Part shown: positions 1 to 5,846 of the stretch, piece after piece
Numbering within the stretch: position 1 is the first letter of the stretch
Layout: each line of letters starts with the position of its first letter
DNA from: an uncultured Clostridia bacterium
Lineage (GTDB): Bacteria > Bacillota > Clostridia > Oscillospirales > Ruminococcaceae
Assembly: GCA_946613705.1 (NCBI GenBank)
Contig: CAMOFU010000116.1
Coordinates: 1-7,567, forward strand
DNA length: 7,567 bases
Reading direction: 5' to 3'
Notes under the pieces: model-generated
The model's input: only the letters and a program-made list of their open reading frames with translations
The model's database searches: none
What the model was told of the DNA's origin: nothing
Position numbers and translations under genes: made by a program

Positions 1-20
1 TGATAATTGATAATTGATGA
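1..20. repeat. Short tandem repeat TGATAAT upstream of the first gene
   Basis: Two exact copies of the 7-base unit TGATAAT (1-7 and 8-14) are followed by a partial third (TGATGA, 15-20). The stretch is AT-rich and lies directly ahead of the ribosome binding site of the Lrp-family gene. It could be the tail of an upstream intergenic region, part of a promoter, or a binding site for the regulator encoded next door. The window starts here, so none of these can be decided. Confidence 0.4.
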
Positions 21-41
21 GCTTGAAAGGAGCGCCGTATA

Positions 42-521
42 ATGCAGAAAATTTTGAAATTGCTCAGAAAGAACGCAAGGCTTTCGGCCGAAGAACTGGC
101 AGTAATGACAGGACGGACCCCGCAGGAAGTCGAGAACAAGATAAAGGAGCTTGAAGGCAAGGGAGTAATACGCGGATATACTGCGATCATAGATGATGCA
201 GCGTATGATGATGAAACTGTGCTTGCACTCATCGAGCTGAAGGTAACACCGCAGTCGCAGAGCGGATTTGACGAGATCGCTGCGAGGATCGCTTCATATG
301 AGGAAGTAGAATCTGTAAGGCTCATGTCTGGCGGATATGATATACTTGTTTCCGTTATCGGCAGAAATATACGCGAGATATCGCAGTTCGTGAACCAGCG
401 TCTTGCAGCGATAGATGCTGTGCAGTCCACTACCACACACTTCGTCCTCAAAAGCTACAAGGAGAACGGCATAATCAAGACCGATTCCGAGAAGGACGAG
501 AGAGGAATGATCTCGCCATGA
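42..521 (+). CDS. Lrp/AsnC family transcriptional regulator
   Basis: A 159-residue protein with the standard two-part layout of Lrp/AsnC regulators. Residues about 1-50 form a winged helix-turn-helix (LLRKNARLSAEELA, then a recognition helix near 26-38 and the wing GVIRGYTAIID). Residues about 60-140 form the RAM effector-binding domain, with SGGYDILV at 96-103 in the place of the family's ligand-binding G-x-x-D turn. Such proteins form dimers or octamers, bind DNA and respond to amino acids. A charged tail of about 15 residues follows the RAM domain. The start is ATG 42, preceded by AAAGGAG (26-32) with 9 bases between. The stop overlaps the next start (ATGA), so the gene is translationally coupled to the aminotransferase, a pairing that suggests local amino-acid-responsive control of that enzyme. 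The effector cannot be read from sequence. Confidence 0.93.
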   Translation: MQKILKLLRKNARLSAEELAVMTGRTPQEVENKIKELEGKGVIRGYTAIIDDAAYDDETVLALIELKVTPQSQSGFDEIAARIASYEEVESVRLMSGGYDILVSVIGRNIREISQFVNQRLAAIDAVQSTTTHFVLKSYKENGIIKTDSEKDERGMISP

Positions 522-1690
522 TAGATTACGATAAGCTCATATCCCGTGAAGCTGCTGCTATCAAGCCTTCGGGGATAAGACGGTTCTTTGACATTGCCGC
601 TGAAATGGACGATGTTATTTCGCTGGGAGTAGGTGAGCCCGATTTCAAAACACCATGGCAGATCAGACGCACTGCAATAGATATTCTTGAACAGGGCAGA
701 ACGAACTATACCGCAAATGCAGGTCTGTCCGAGCTGAGAGAGCAGTGTGCAAGATATCTTGAAAGAGCGATACACTGCTCCTATGACCCTGCACACGAGA
801 TTGTGATAACTGTAGGCGGCTCCGAAGCGATAGACCTTGCAGTGAGAGCTGTAGTCAATCCGGGAGATGAGGTGCTGGTCGTCGAGCCTTCATTTGTGTG
901 CTATGCACCGCTCGTAAGGCTTGTCGGCGGAGTCCCTGTGGTCATTGAAACAAAGGCCGAGGACGAATTTCGTCTTACCGCAGAGGCTCTGAAAGCTAAG
1001 ATCACCGAGAAAACAAAGCTGCTGTTTCTGCCGTTTCCTAACAATCCTACAGGTGCGATCATGCGCAGGGAGGATCTCGAAGCTATCGCAGAGGTGCTCA
1101 GAGATACTGATGTGCTTGTCTGCTCGGATGAGATATACTCCGAGCTTACATATTCGGGAAAGCACGTTTCCATAGCAGAGATAGATGGTATGAAGGAAAG
1201 GTCTGTCGTTATAAACGGTTTCTCCAAGAGCTTTGCAATGACGGGCTGGAGGCTCGGCTTTGCTGCGGGTCCCGAGCCGATAATGAAACAGATGCTCAAG
1301 CTGCACCAGTATCAGATCATGTGTGCACCGTCAGTCAGCCAGTATGCTGCTGTAACCGCACTCAAGCACTGTGCTGATGATGTTGCAGCTATGCGCGAGG
1401 AGTATGATATGCGCAGAAGGTTTGTAGTCAACGGCTTCAACAAGCTCGGGCTCGATTGCTTCACTCCGCAGGGAGCGTTCTATGTGTTCCCATGTATCAG
1501 GTCAACAGGTCTTTCAAGCGAGGAATTCTGCGAGCGGCTGATCTATTCAAAGAAGGTCGCAGTAGTCCCGGGAACTGCTTTCGGCGACTGCGGAGAGGGC
1601 TTTGTAAGAGTATCGTATGCTTACTCTATCGCACACCTGAAGGAGGCTCTTGTCAGAATAGGCGAATTCATCAAGGAGCTTGACAGATAA
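518..1690 (+). CDS. PLP-dependent aminotransferase, class I/II (fold type I)
   Basis: A 390-residue protein, full length for the aspartate aminotransferase I-gamma-like family, which moves amino groups between amino acids and 2-oxo acids in the cytoplasm. Visible hallmarks are the N-terminal substrate loop LGVGEPDF (about 36-43), GGSEAID (100-106) for phosphate binding, NNPTGA (175-180), SDEIY (203-207) with the aspartate that pairs with the pyridine nitrogen, SKSFAMTGWRLG (236-247) with Schiff-base lysine 237 and an arginine for cofactor phosphate, and VRVSYA with arginine 364 for the substrate carboxylate. All catalytic residues are present. Start ATG 518 overlaps the regulator's stop and has AGAGGAA about 10 bases upstream. 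Substrate specificity is unknown. Relatives are annotated as aspartate, aromatic or PatA-type aminotransferases, so a narrower name would be a guess. Confidence 0.95.
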   Translation: MIDYDKLISREAAAIKPSGIRRFFDIAAEMDDVISLGVGEPDFKTPWQIRRTAIDILEQGRTNYTANAGLSELREQCARYLERAIHCSYDPAHEIVITVGGSEAIDLAVRAVVNPGDEVLVVEPSFVCYAPLVRLVGGVPVVIETKAEDEFRLTAEALKAKITEKTKLLFLPFPNNPTGAIMRREDLEAIAEVLRDTDVLVCSDEIYSELTYSGKHVSIAEIDGMKERSVVINGFSKSFAMTGWRLGFAAGPEPIMKQMLKLHQYQIMCAPSVSQYAAVTALKHCADDVAAMREEYDMRRRFVVNGFNKLGLDCFTPQGAFYVFPCIRSTGLSSEEFCERLIYSKKVAVVPGTAFGDCGEGFVRVSYAYSIAHLKEALVRIGEFIKELDR

Positions 1691-2577
1691 TGGATAATAT
1701 TACTATAAAGGCTTACGGAAAGCTCAACCTGTATCTTGATATCACAGGCAAACGCGAGGACGGATATCATTTGCTGAGATCTGTCATGCAGTCAGTCTCG
1801 GTTTTCGATACTCTTACGTTTGAGCTGTGCAGCGGCGAGGGTATCGAGATCATTTGTGATTCGCAAGGTTTTCCGCTTGACAGCAGAAATCTCATATGGA
1901 AAGCAGCAGAGCTGTTCTACAATGAGACTGCTTTAGCTCCGCGGGGCAAACTGAGAGTTACAGTTGACAAAAATATACCTTCTATGGCGGGAATGGCAGG
2001 CGGAAGTGCTGACGGTGCTGCTGCTCTTACTGCGCTGAACAGGCTGTACGGTGATTTGCTTGACAGGGATAAGCTGCGTATTCTGGGTGCTAAGCTTGGC
2101 GCAGATGTTCCGTTCACTCTTTTCGGCGGAACGATGCTGTGCGAGGGAATAGGCGAGAAGCTGACGGAGCTCAATGGTGTAAAGGATATTTACTTTGCAG
2201 CGGTAAGACCCGATATCAGTATATCCACACCCGCTGCTTATAAGTCATATGACAGCCGTATGAGCAGCACAGCTGCGATCAAAAAGAAAAGCTATCCCGC
2301 TTTTGAAGAAGCACTGATGCTCGGAGAGGCGCAGCAGATCGCAGACGGTATGTTCAATGCACTTGAAGCTGCCGTTGATGCTCCCGAGATAAAAGATGCA
2401 AAGGAAAAACTGCTTACATACGGCGCTCTCGGCGCTATGATGACCGGCAGCGGCTCTGTGGTGTTCGGAGTATTTGATTCGGAAGATGCTGCAAAATCAT
2501 GTATTGAAAAAATGCACGGCTACCCCTTTGCCGCAGTCCTCGAACCTGTTGACTGCGGACTTGAGATTTTGAGGTGA
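1690..2577 (+). CDS. ispE: 4-diphosphocytidyl-2-C-methyl-D-erythritol kinase
   Basis: A 295-residue GHMP kinase that phosphorylates the 2-hydroxyl of CDP-methylerythritol with ATP, the fourth step of the MEP route to isoprenoid precursors. The N-terminus AYGKLNLYLDITGKREDGYH is characteristic of IspE, with lysine 11 matching the substrate-site lysine. The glycine-rich ATP loop is IPSMAGMAGGSADGAA (96-111). LGADVPF carries catalytic aspartate 139, and MTGSGS (251-256) is the third GHMP motif. Length is normal and no key residue is missing. The ATG at 1690 shares its A with the TAA of the aminotransferase (TAATG), with AAGGAG at 1673-1678, so translation is coupled. It sits between amino-acid genes and genes of unknown role, so its place here probably reflects shared transcription rather than shared pathway. 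Confidence 0.95.
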   Translation: MDNITIKAYGKLNLYLDITGKREDGYHLLRSVMQSVSVFDTLTFELCSGEGIEIICDSQGFPLDSRNLIWKAAELFYNETALAPRGKLRVTVDKNIPSMAGMAGGSADGAAALTALNRLYGDLLDRDKLRILGAKLGADVPFTLFGGTMLCEGIGEKLTELNGVKDIYFAAVRPDISISTPAAYKSYDSRMSSTAAIKKKSYPAFEEALMLGEAQQIADGMFNALEAAVDAPEIKDAKEKLLTYGALGAMMTGSGSVVFGVFDSEDAAKSCIEKMHGYPFAAVLEPVDCGLEILR

Positions 2578-2582
2578 GTTTT

Positions 2583-3809
2583 ATGGCAAGGCCAAAGAAA
2601 TGCCGCATCTGCGGTTACAGATTTCATGATAATGAGGATATCTGCCCCGAGTGCTTTACTGCGCGTGATGACGATATCAGCTGCGAACAGTTCTCTGAGA
2701 CCGATCATACCCATTCAAGCGGTTTTTCTACAGCAGAAGACAGTGATATCTATGACGAATTCAAAGAACGCGATTTCATTGATGAGCAGCGTTCGGATGA
2801 AGCAAGGGACCCTATCCCCTCAGCGACCTACGGAGGTAAACAAGGTACACCGCCGCCCACCTACGCCCAGCAAAGCTATATGAGCGAGGGCTATCGGAAT
2901 ACACAGCCCTCCGGATACTCGGGCGGGCAGTCAAGACAGGATAAGCTGAATGCATTAAGGAACAACCAATACAACAGCGGCACCACAAACGGTTCTTTAA
3001 AGTATTACCAGCCCCCGCAAAACGGCAATAATGTATTTTATACGAAGAAGGGCGCAAATCAAAAGTCCAATAAAGCGCTTGCAGTTGTCCTGCTGATAAT
3101 CTTCCTGATCATATTCTTTATACCGTTCATTGAGGGTATTTCATCTGCAATAGGAAGATCAACCAACAAAAACAGAAACTCCGCCGATGATATCACTGTT
3201 TCGATCGAGCTGCCCGAAATGCCCGAGCTTTCCATTCCCGATATCAAGATCCCAGATGTGAGCGACATTGACCCCAGACAGGCTGTTTTTAAGGGCAGCG
3301 GATATGAGCTTCGCGCAAGGTTTATTGAACTCTATAAGCCGGTAAAAGCCGCCGAGGCTTTGAACTATTTTTCCGAGGAAGAGTTAAGTACGGTAAAAAC
3401 GGCAAAGGACTATGTGCCCGAAGGCTACAGAGTGATCGTTATGGATCTGCGCTCGGTCTCTGATAACGCGGATAACAATAATGAGGCGGCACCCGAGATC
3501 GTTCCGATAGGGTGCTATCTTGACACCTATGATTCGGCGGATCATATTCTTTGCAGCTCGTATATGCTTGATGAATATATGCAGATTATGAATGACCAGC
3601 GCACGGATATCGAGTCGGTCATGTTCATTATCCCCACAGATTTCAACGAGTTTAAGCTCCATGTTCTTATAAAAGAGAATAAGGATGCCGTAGACAAGGT
3701 CATAGATATTCGCCGATGGAATATCACAGAGCCGTCGGATGATCGGGATGAGATCAACGGCAGTGATAACGATACGGCTGCTTCATCTTCAAAGGACGTT
3801 TTTGTATGA
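2583..3809 (+). CDS. Zinc-ribbon, single-pass membrane protein of unknown function
   Basis: I do not recognise a specific family. From ATG 2583 the protein has 408 residues. A zinc ribbon opens it: C7-x2-C10 and C21-x2-C24 (CRIC...CPEC). An acidic, then Gly/Pro/Gln/Asn/Tyr-rich, probably disordered linker covers about 27-155. One strong hydrophobic helix spans about 165-186, preceded by a Lys-rich patch. After it come a short Pro-rich segment with repeated short Pxx motifs (about 205-230) and a compact domain (about 235-385). The tail is acidic and Ser/Asn-rich. The likely topology is zinc ribbon inside and folded domain outside. The C-terminal domain vaguely recalls small beta-sandwich lipoprotein-type domains, but that is inference. 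A GTG at 2574 would add three residues; ATG 2583 is preferred because AGGTGA (2572-2577) sits 5 bases before it. It is coupled to ispE before it and the radical SAM gene after it. Confidence 0.85.
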   Translation: MARPKKCRICGYRFHDNEDICPECFTARDDDISCEQFSETDHTHSSGFSTAEDSDIYDEFKERDFIDEQRSDEARDPIPSATYGGKQGTPPPTYAQQSYMSEGYRNTQPSGYSGGQSRQDKLNALRNNQYNSGTTNGSLKYYQPPQNGNNVFYTKKGANQKSNKALAVVLLIIFLIIFFIPFIEGISSAIGRSTNKNRNSADDITVSIELPEMPELSIPDIKIPDVSDIDPRQAVFKGSGYELRARFIELYKPVKAAEALNYFSEEELSTVKTAKDYVPEGYRVIVMDLRSVSDNADNNNEAAPEIVPIGCYLDTYDSADHILCSSYMLDEYMQIMNDQRTDIESVMFIIPTDFNEFKLHVLIKENKDAVDKVIDIRRWNITEPSDDRDEINGSDNDTAASSSKDVFV

Positions 3810-4717
3810 TAAAAGACATTTATTCGCGCTGCACTCTCTGTCCGAGGGAGTGCGGCGCAGATCGTTATAAGAGCAAGGGCTTCTGCGGTGAAGGAGCAGA
3901 GCTGCGCATAGCAAGAGCAGAGCTGCATAAATGGGAGGAGCCCTGCCTGAGTCCGAACGGAAGATCGGGAACGGTATTTTTCTCGGGCTGCCAGCTCGGC
4001 TGTGTTTACTGCCAGAATCATGCTATCTCCGCAGAGCACAGAGGCTTTGAGCTGACCGCCGAACAGCTTGCGGAAACCTTTCTTCGTCTCAAAAAAATGG
4101 GAGCCGAAAACATTGATCTTGTTACTCCAACGCATTTTGTGCCTCATATCATCTCCGCGCTCGATATGGTAAGAACTAAGCTTGATATTCCCGTCATCTA
4201 CAACTGCGGAGGTTATGAGAAGCGCGAAACGCTTGAATCGCTGCGCGGCTATGTCGATGTATTTTTGCCTGATCTGAAATATATGGACAGCGGCATCTCT
4301 CAGCGATACTCAAAAGCACCCGATTATTTTGAAAGGTGCGGAGCCGCACTCAAAACAATGCTCGATATAGCAGGGAAGCCCGTGTATGGGGATAACGGAG
4401 AATTGCTGAAGGGGGTAATGGTAAGGCATCTTATCCTGCCTCGCTGCCGACACGATTCGATCGCACTTATAAAATGGCTTTCCGAAAGCTTTGATAGCGA
4501 CAGCATTCTTATCAGTCTGATGAGCCAGTTCACACCTGTGTATAAGGCGGTCGAATACGGTCTTGACAGGCGCGTGACTACATTTGAGTACAAGTCCGTC
4601 CTTAAAGAGCTTGAAGCTGCGGGCTTTGACGGATTTGTACAGGAACGCTCGTCCGCCGATGAGGACTATATCCCCGAGTTTTACGATCATTTGTATTATA
4701 ATTTAGCCAATACTTAA
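3806..4717 (+). CDS. Radical SAM protein, PflX type (pyruvate formate-lyase activase homolog)
   Basis: A 303-residue radical SAM protein. The core motif CQLGCVYC (cysteines 62, 66, 69) is C-x3-C-x2-C, which holds the 4Fe-4S cluster that cleaves S-adenosylmethionine. An extra N-terminal cysteine set, CTLCPREC plus GFCG (C9, C12, C16, C27), is typical of the PflX (COG1313) group and probably binds a second cluster. Other family marks are VTPTHFVPHI (106-115), the SAM-contact motif GGYE (135-138) and LPDLKY (154-159), shared with glycyl-radical activases. The name comes from similarity to PFL activase, but no glycyl-radical enzyme gene lies in this window and the true substrate of PflX proteins is not settled. 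Its ATG overlaps the stop of the zinc-ribbon gene (ATGA), so the two are co-translated. Length is normal and all cluster ligands are present. Confidence 0.9.
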   Translation: MIKDIYSRCTLCPRECGADRYKSKGFCGEGAELRIARAELHKWEEPCLSPNGRSGTVFFSGCQLGCVYCQNHAISAEHRGFELTAEQLAETFLRLKKMGAENIDLVTPTHFVPHIISALDMVRTKLDIPVIYNCGGYEKRETLESLRGYVDVFLPDLKYMDSGISQRYSKAPDYFERCGAALKTMLDIAGKPVYGDNGELLKGVMVRHLILPRCRHDSIALIKWLSESFDSDSILISLMSQFTPVYKAVEYGLDRRVTTFEYKSVLKELEAAGFDGFVQERSSADEDYIPEFYDHLYYNLANT

Positions 4718-4756
4718 AATCACTGAGGAAAGGTAATATTTTCAGGTTGATTTTTA
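4718..4756 (+). terminator. Possible weak terminator of the five-gene operon
   Basis: Right after the radical SAM stop codon, AATCACTGA (4718-4726) can pair with TCAG and TGATT (4742-4745 and 4748-4752) with a two-base GT bulge, followed by TTTATT. The stem is AT-rich with a loop of about 15 bases, so it would be weak. Its 3' arm coincides with the -35 box of the next promoter. Leaky read-through into the HD-domain gene is plausible. Confidence 0.3.
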
Positions 4757-4775
4757 TTATGAAATCGTTTATAAT
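4747..4775 (+). promoter_or_regulatory. Sigma-A promoter of the HD-domain gene
   Basis: TTGATT (-35, 4747-4752) and a perfect TATAAT (-10, 4770-4775) are separated by exactly 17 bases. Transcription would start near 4782, giving a leader of about 87 bases before ATG 4869. The leader holds a small hairpin, GAAAC (4818-4822) with GTTTC (4831-4835), but nothing that resembles a known riboswitch. This promoter makes the HD gene independent of the upstream operon. Confidence 0.75.
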
Positions 4776-4868
4776 TTATTCAGAGTTGATATAGGCTAAC
4801 TGTATCTTTACTCTAATGAAACGGTGCATTGTTTCGATGGTGCTCCGCTGCGAAAGAAGGAGATACCC

Positions 4869-5408
4869 ATGTCAAAAGCTATCGGCTCGAAATATTCGAT
4901 CGAAAGCTCTAAGCAAGCAGAGGAATTCTATCATTATGTAAAAGATCTTCTTGACAGTGATATAGTGTGTGAAATGAAGAAATACCGTCATCATTACAGC
5001 ACTACCTGCTATCAGCATTGCCTGAATGTCTCTTATTATAACTATCTTGTATGCCGCAAGCTCGGGCTTGATGCCAAGAAGGCTGCAAGAGCGGGCATTC
5101 TGCACGATCTGTTCCTTTATGACTGGAGAGAGACTCCACGGAAAAAGGGTGAAAAGCCGCACGGTATGCGTCACCCGCAGATAGCACTTGAAAACGCGAA
5201 GCTGAATTTTGATGTTTCCAAGCGCGAGGAGGATATGATCGTAAAGCATATGTGGCCGCTGACCTTGAAGCTGCCAAAATACCCCGAGAGCTATGTTATA
5301 GTTATGACAGACAAGTATGCAGCTGTCCTCGAGATCGGAAATCATGTAAAAGGGAAGATCAAAAAGCTCAAGGAACGCGGTGAAAGTGTTATCAGAAAGG
5401 TATCCTGA
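4869..5408 (+). CDS. HD-domain protein, putative metal-dependent phosphohydrolase
   Basis: A 179-residue HD-superfamily protein; members usually hydrolyse phosphate esters, often of nucleotides, with one or two divalent metals held by His and Asp. The ligand series is visible: H50 (YQHCLNVS), the H79-D80 doublet (GILHDLF), H102 (MRHPQIA), H127 (VKHMWP) and D148 (VMTDKYA). The extra histidines between the HD doublet and the last aspartate fit a two-metal site. Start ATG 4869 is chosen because AAGGAGA (4857-4863) lies 5 bases upstream. A GTG at 4824 in the same frame would add 15 residues but has no ribosome binding site. No signal peptide or membrane helix is seen. The Lys-rich C-terminus (VKGKIKKLKERG) is typical of small cytoplasmic HD proteins in Clostridia. 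The gene stands alone between its own promoter and terminator. The substrate is unknown. Confidence 0.88.
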   Translation: MSKAIGSKYSIESSKQAEEFYHYVKDLLDSDIVCEMKKYRHHYSTTCYQHCLNVSYYNYLVCRKLGLDAKKAARAGILHDLFLYDWRETPRKKGEKPHGMRHPQIALENAKLNFDVSKREEDMIVKHMWPLTLKLPKYPESYVIVMTDKYAAVLEIGNHVKGKIKKLKERGESVIRKVS

Positions 5409-5452
5409 CCGCGGTTCGGAAGCATGATCGAAACCAAAACAAGAACATTAAC

Positions 5453-5486
5453 AGCCGATTCCTTCGGGAACTCGGCTTCTTTTTTT
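5453..5486 (+). terminator. Intrinsic terminator after the HD-domain gene
   Basis: AGCCGATTCC (5453-5462) pairs with GGAA and TCGGCT (5467-5470, 5472-5477) around a UUCG tetraloop closed by C-G, with a single bulged C at 5471. The following tract is TCTTTTTTT. The stable stem, tetraloop and U-run make this a textbook Rho-independent terminator about 45 bases after the stop codon. Confidence 0.92.
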
Positions 5487-5530
5487 GTTATATTTTAATA
5501 TCAAATAATTGAAAAAATCTGTAAAAGTAC

Positions 5531-5559
5531 TTGACAAATTTAGAATTATGGTATACAAT
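5531..5559 (+). promoter_or_regulatory. Strong sigma-A promoter of the leader and ABC exporter
   Basis: A perfect TTGACA (-35, 5531-5536), a 17-base spacer and TACAAT (-10, 5554-5559) are preceded by an A/T-rich stretch (about 5487-5530) that could act as an UP element. Transcription should start near 5566, roughly 280 bases before the exporter's start codon. No other convincing promoter lies between the leader terminator and the exporter gene, so this one must serve it. Confidence 0.9.
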
Positions 5560-5603
5560 TGAAAAGGCGTTCAAACAGAATACTATATTTGTAATAATCA
5601 TTG

Positions 5604-5617
5604 ATCGCAAATCGCAA
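5604..5617. repeat. Tandem 7-base repeat ATCGCAA in the leader
   Basis: ATCGCAA occurs twice head to tail (5604-5610 and 5611-5617), about 40 bases after the predicted transcription start and just before the ribosome binding site of the small leader ORF. It could be a protein-binding site or chance. It is not palindromic. Confidence 0.4.
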
Positions 5618-5642
5618 CTATATACAGAAAGGAGAGCTGAAA

Positions 5643-5723
5643 ATGTTCAGGAAGAATGACCTGTCTGAGTTAATTTTTTTGTGCCGTGAATGTTGGACAG
5701 CTCTCGGCGGAACAGTAAGATAA
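5643..5723 (+). CDS. Putative 26-residue leader peptide upstream of the ABC exporter
   Basis: ATG 5643 is preceded by AAAGGAGA (5628-5635) at 7 bases, one of the better ribosome binding sites in the window, and lies about 77 bases after a strong promoter. The ORF encodes 26 residues and ends at TAA 5721-5723. The peptide begins MFRKNDLSELIFLCRECW and ends TALGGTVR, with a C14-x2-C17 pair and Trp18. No membrane helix or signal peptide is evident. The last third of the ORF forms one arm of several alternative RNA pairings, and an intrinsic terminator follows 44 bases after its stop. This arrangement fits a regulatory leader peptide whose translation decides whether RNA polymerase reads on into the exporter. 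It resembles BmrB of B. subtilis in logic only, as I see no sequence match. It could instead be a free-standing small protein. Its expression is inferred from the start signals alone. Confidence 0.6.
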   Translation: MFRKNDLSELIFLCRECWTALGGTVR

Positions 5724-5753
5724 TAGCAAGAAAAGGATAATGCTGTTTCGCGG
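5684..5753 (+). promoter_or_regulatory. Alternative RNA hairpins overlapping the end of the leader ORF
   Basis: Two mutually exclusive stems share one 3' arm. Stem A pairs CCGTGAA (5684-5690) with TTCGCGG (5747-5753) and ACAGC (5697-5701) with GCTGT (5742-5746), giving 12 pairs (one G-U) with a 6-base bulge. Stem B pairs GCGGAACAG (5707-5715) with CTGTTTCGC (5743-5751), giving 9 pairs (one G-U). Both 5' arms lie in codons 14-25 of the leader ORF, so a translating or stalled ribosome would choose between them. The pairings were read by eye, and their stability was not computed. Confidence 0.5.
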
Positions 5754-5766
5754 AATATGATATGCT

Positions 5767-5799
5767 GCCTCTGACCCCTGCGGCCGGAGGCTTTTGTTA
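5767..5799 (+). terminator. Intrinsic terminator (attenuator) before the ABC exporter
   Basis: A 25-base hairpin at 5767-5791 pairs GCCTCTG with CGGAGGC (including one G-U pair), then after one A-C mismatch CC with GG, around a loop of CCTGC. TTTTGTTA follows at once. It lies between the strong promoter and the exporter's start, downstream of the leader ORF, which is where a transcription attenuator would sit. Read-through is needed to express the exporter. Two candidate antiterminator pairings exist: GGACAGC (5695-5701) with GCTGCC (5764-5769), and CTCTCGGC (5701-5708) with GCCGGAG (5783-5789), each with one bulged base. Confidence 0.75.
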
Positions 5800-5827
5800 T
5801 AACTGAATGAAGAAATCGAAAATGAGT

Positions 5828-5846
5828 AAGGAAGTGAAATGGATTG
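5828..5846 (+). promoter_or_regulatory. Near-perfect ribosome binding site fixing a TTG start
   Basis: AAGGAAGTGA (5828-5837) differs by one base from the ideal anti-16S complement AAGGAGGTGA and stands 6 bases before TTG 5844. The exporter frame has a stop at 5835-5837 inside this site, so no in-frame start lies further upstream. The next in-frame ATG, at codon 21, lacks such a site. The TTG is therefore the likely start. Confidence 0.75.

Noticed and set aside
3542..4147. A 201-codon minus-strand open frame over the zinc-ribbon and radical SAM genes
   Set aside because: It is antisense to two genes with solid motif support and has no recognisable domain. It is a shadow of their codon bias.
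4824..4868. Upstream GTG start for the HD-domain protein
   Set aside because: It lacks a ribosome binding site, and AAGGAGA sits ideally before ATG 4869. The extra 15 residues fall outside the HD fold.
4776..4868. Possible riboswitch in the HD-gene leader
   Set aside because: The leader is only about 87 bases with one 5-pair hairpin and no terminator or recognisable aptamer.
5413..5435. Bulged hairpin GGTTCG / CGAAACC after the HD-domain stop
   Set aside because: It is short, has no U-tract, and is followed by the much stronger terminator at 5453-5486.
5646..5680. Small hairpin plus T-run inside the leader ORF resembling a second terminator
   Set aside because: The possible stems (CAGG with CCTG, or TTCAG with CTGAG) are only 4-5 pairs and are not directly followed by the T-run, so termination here is unlikely.
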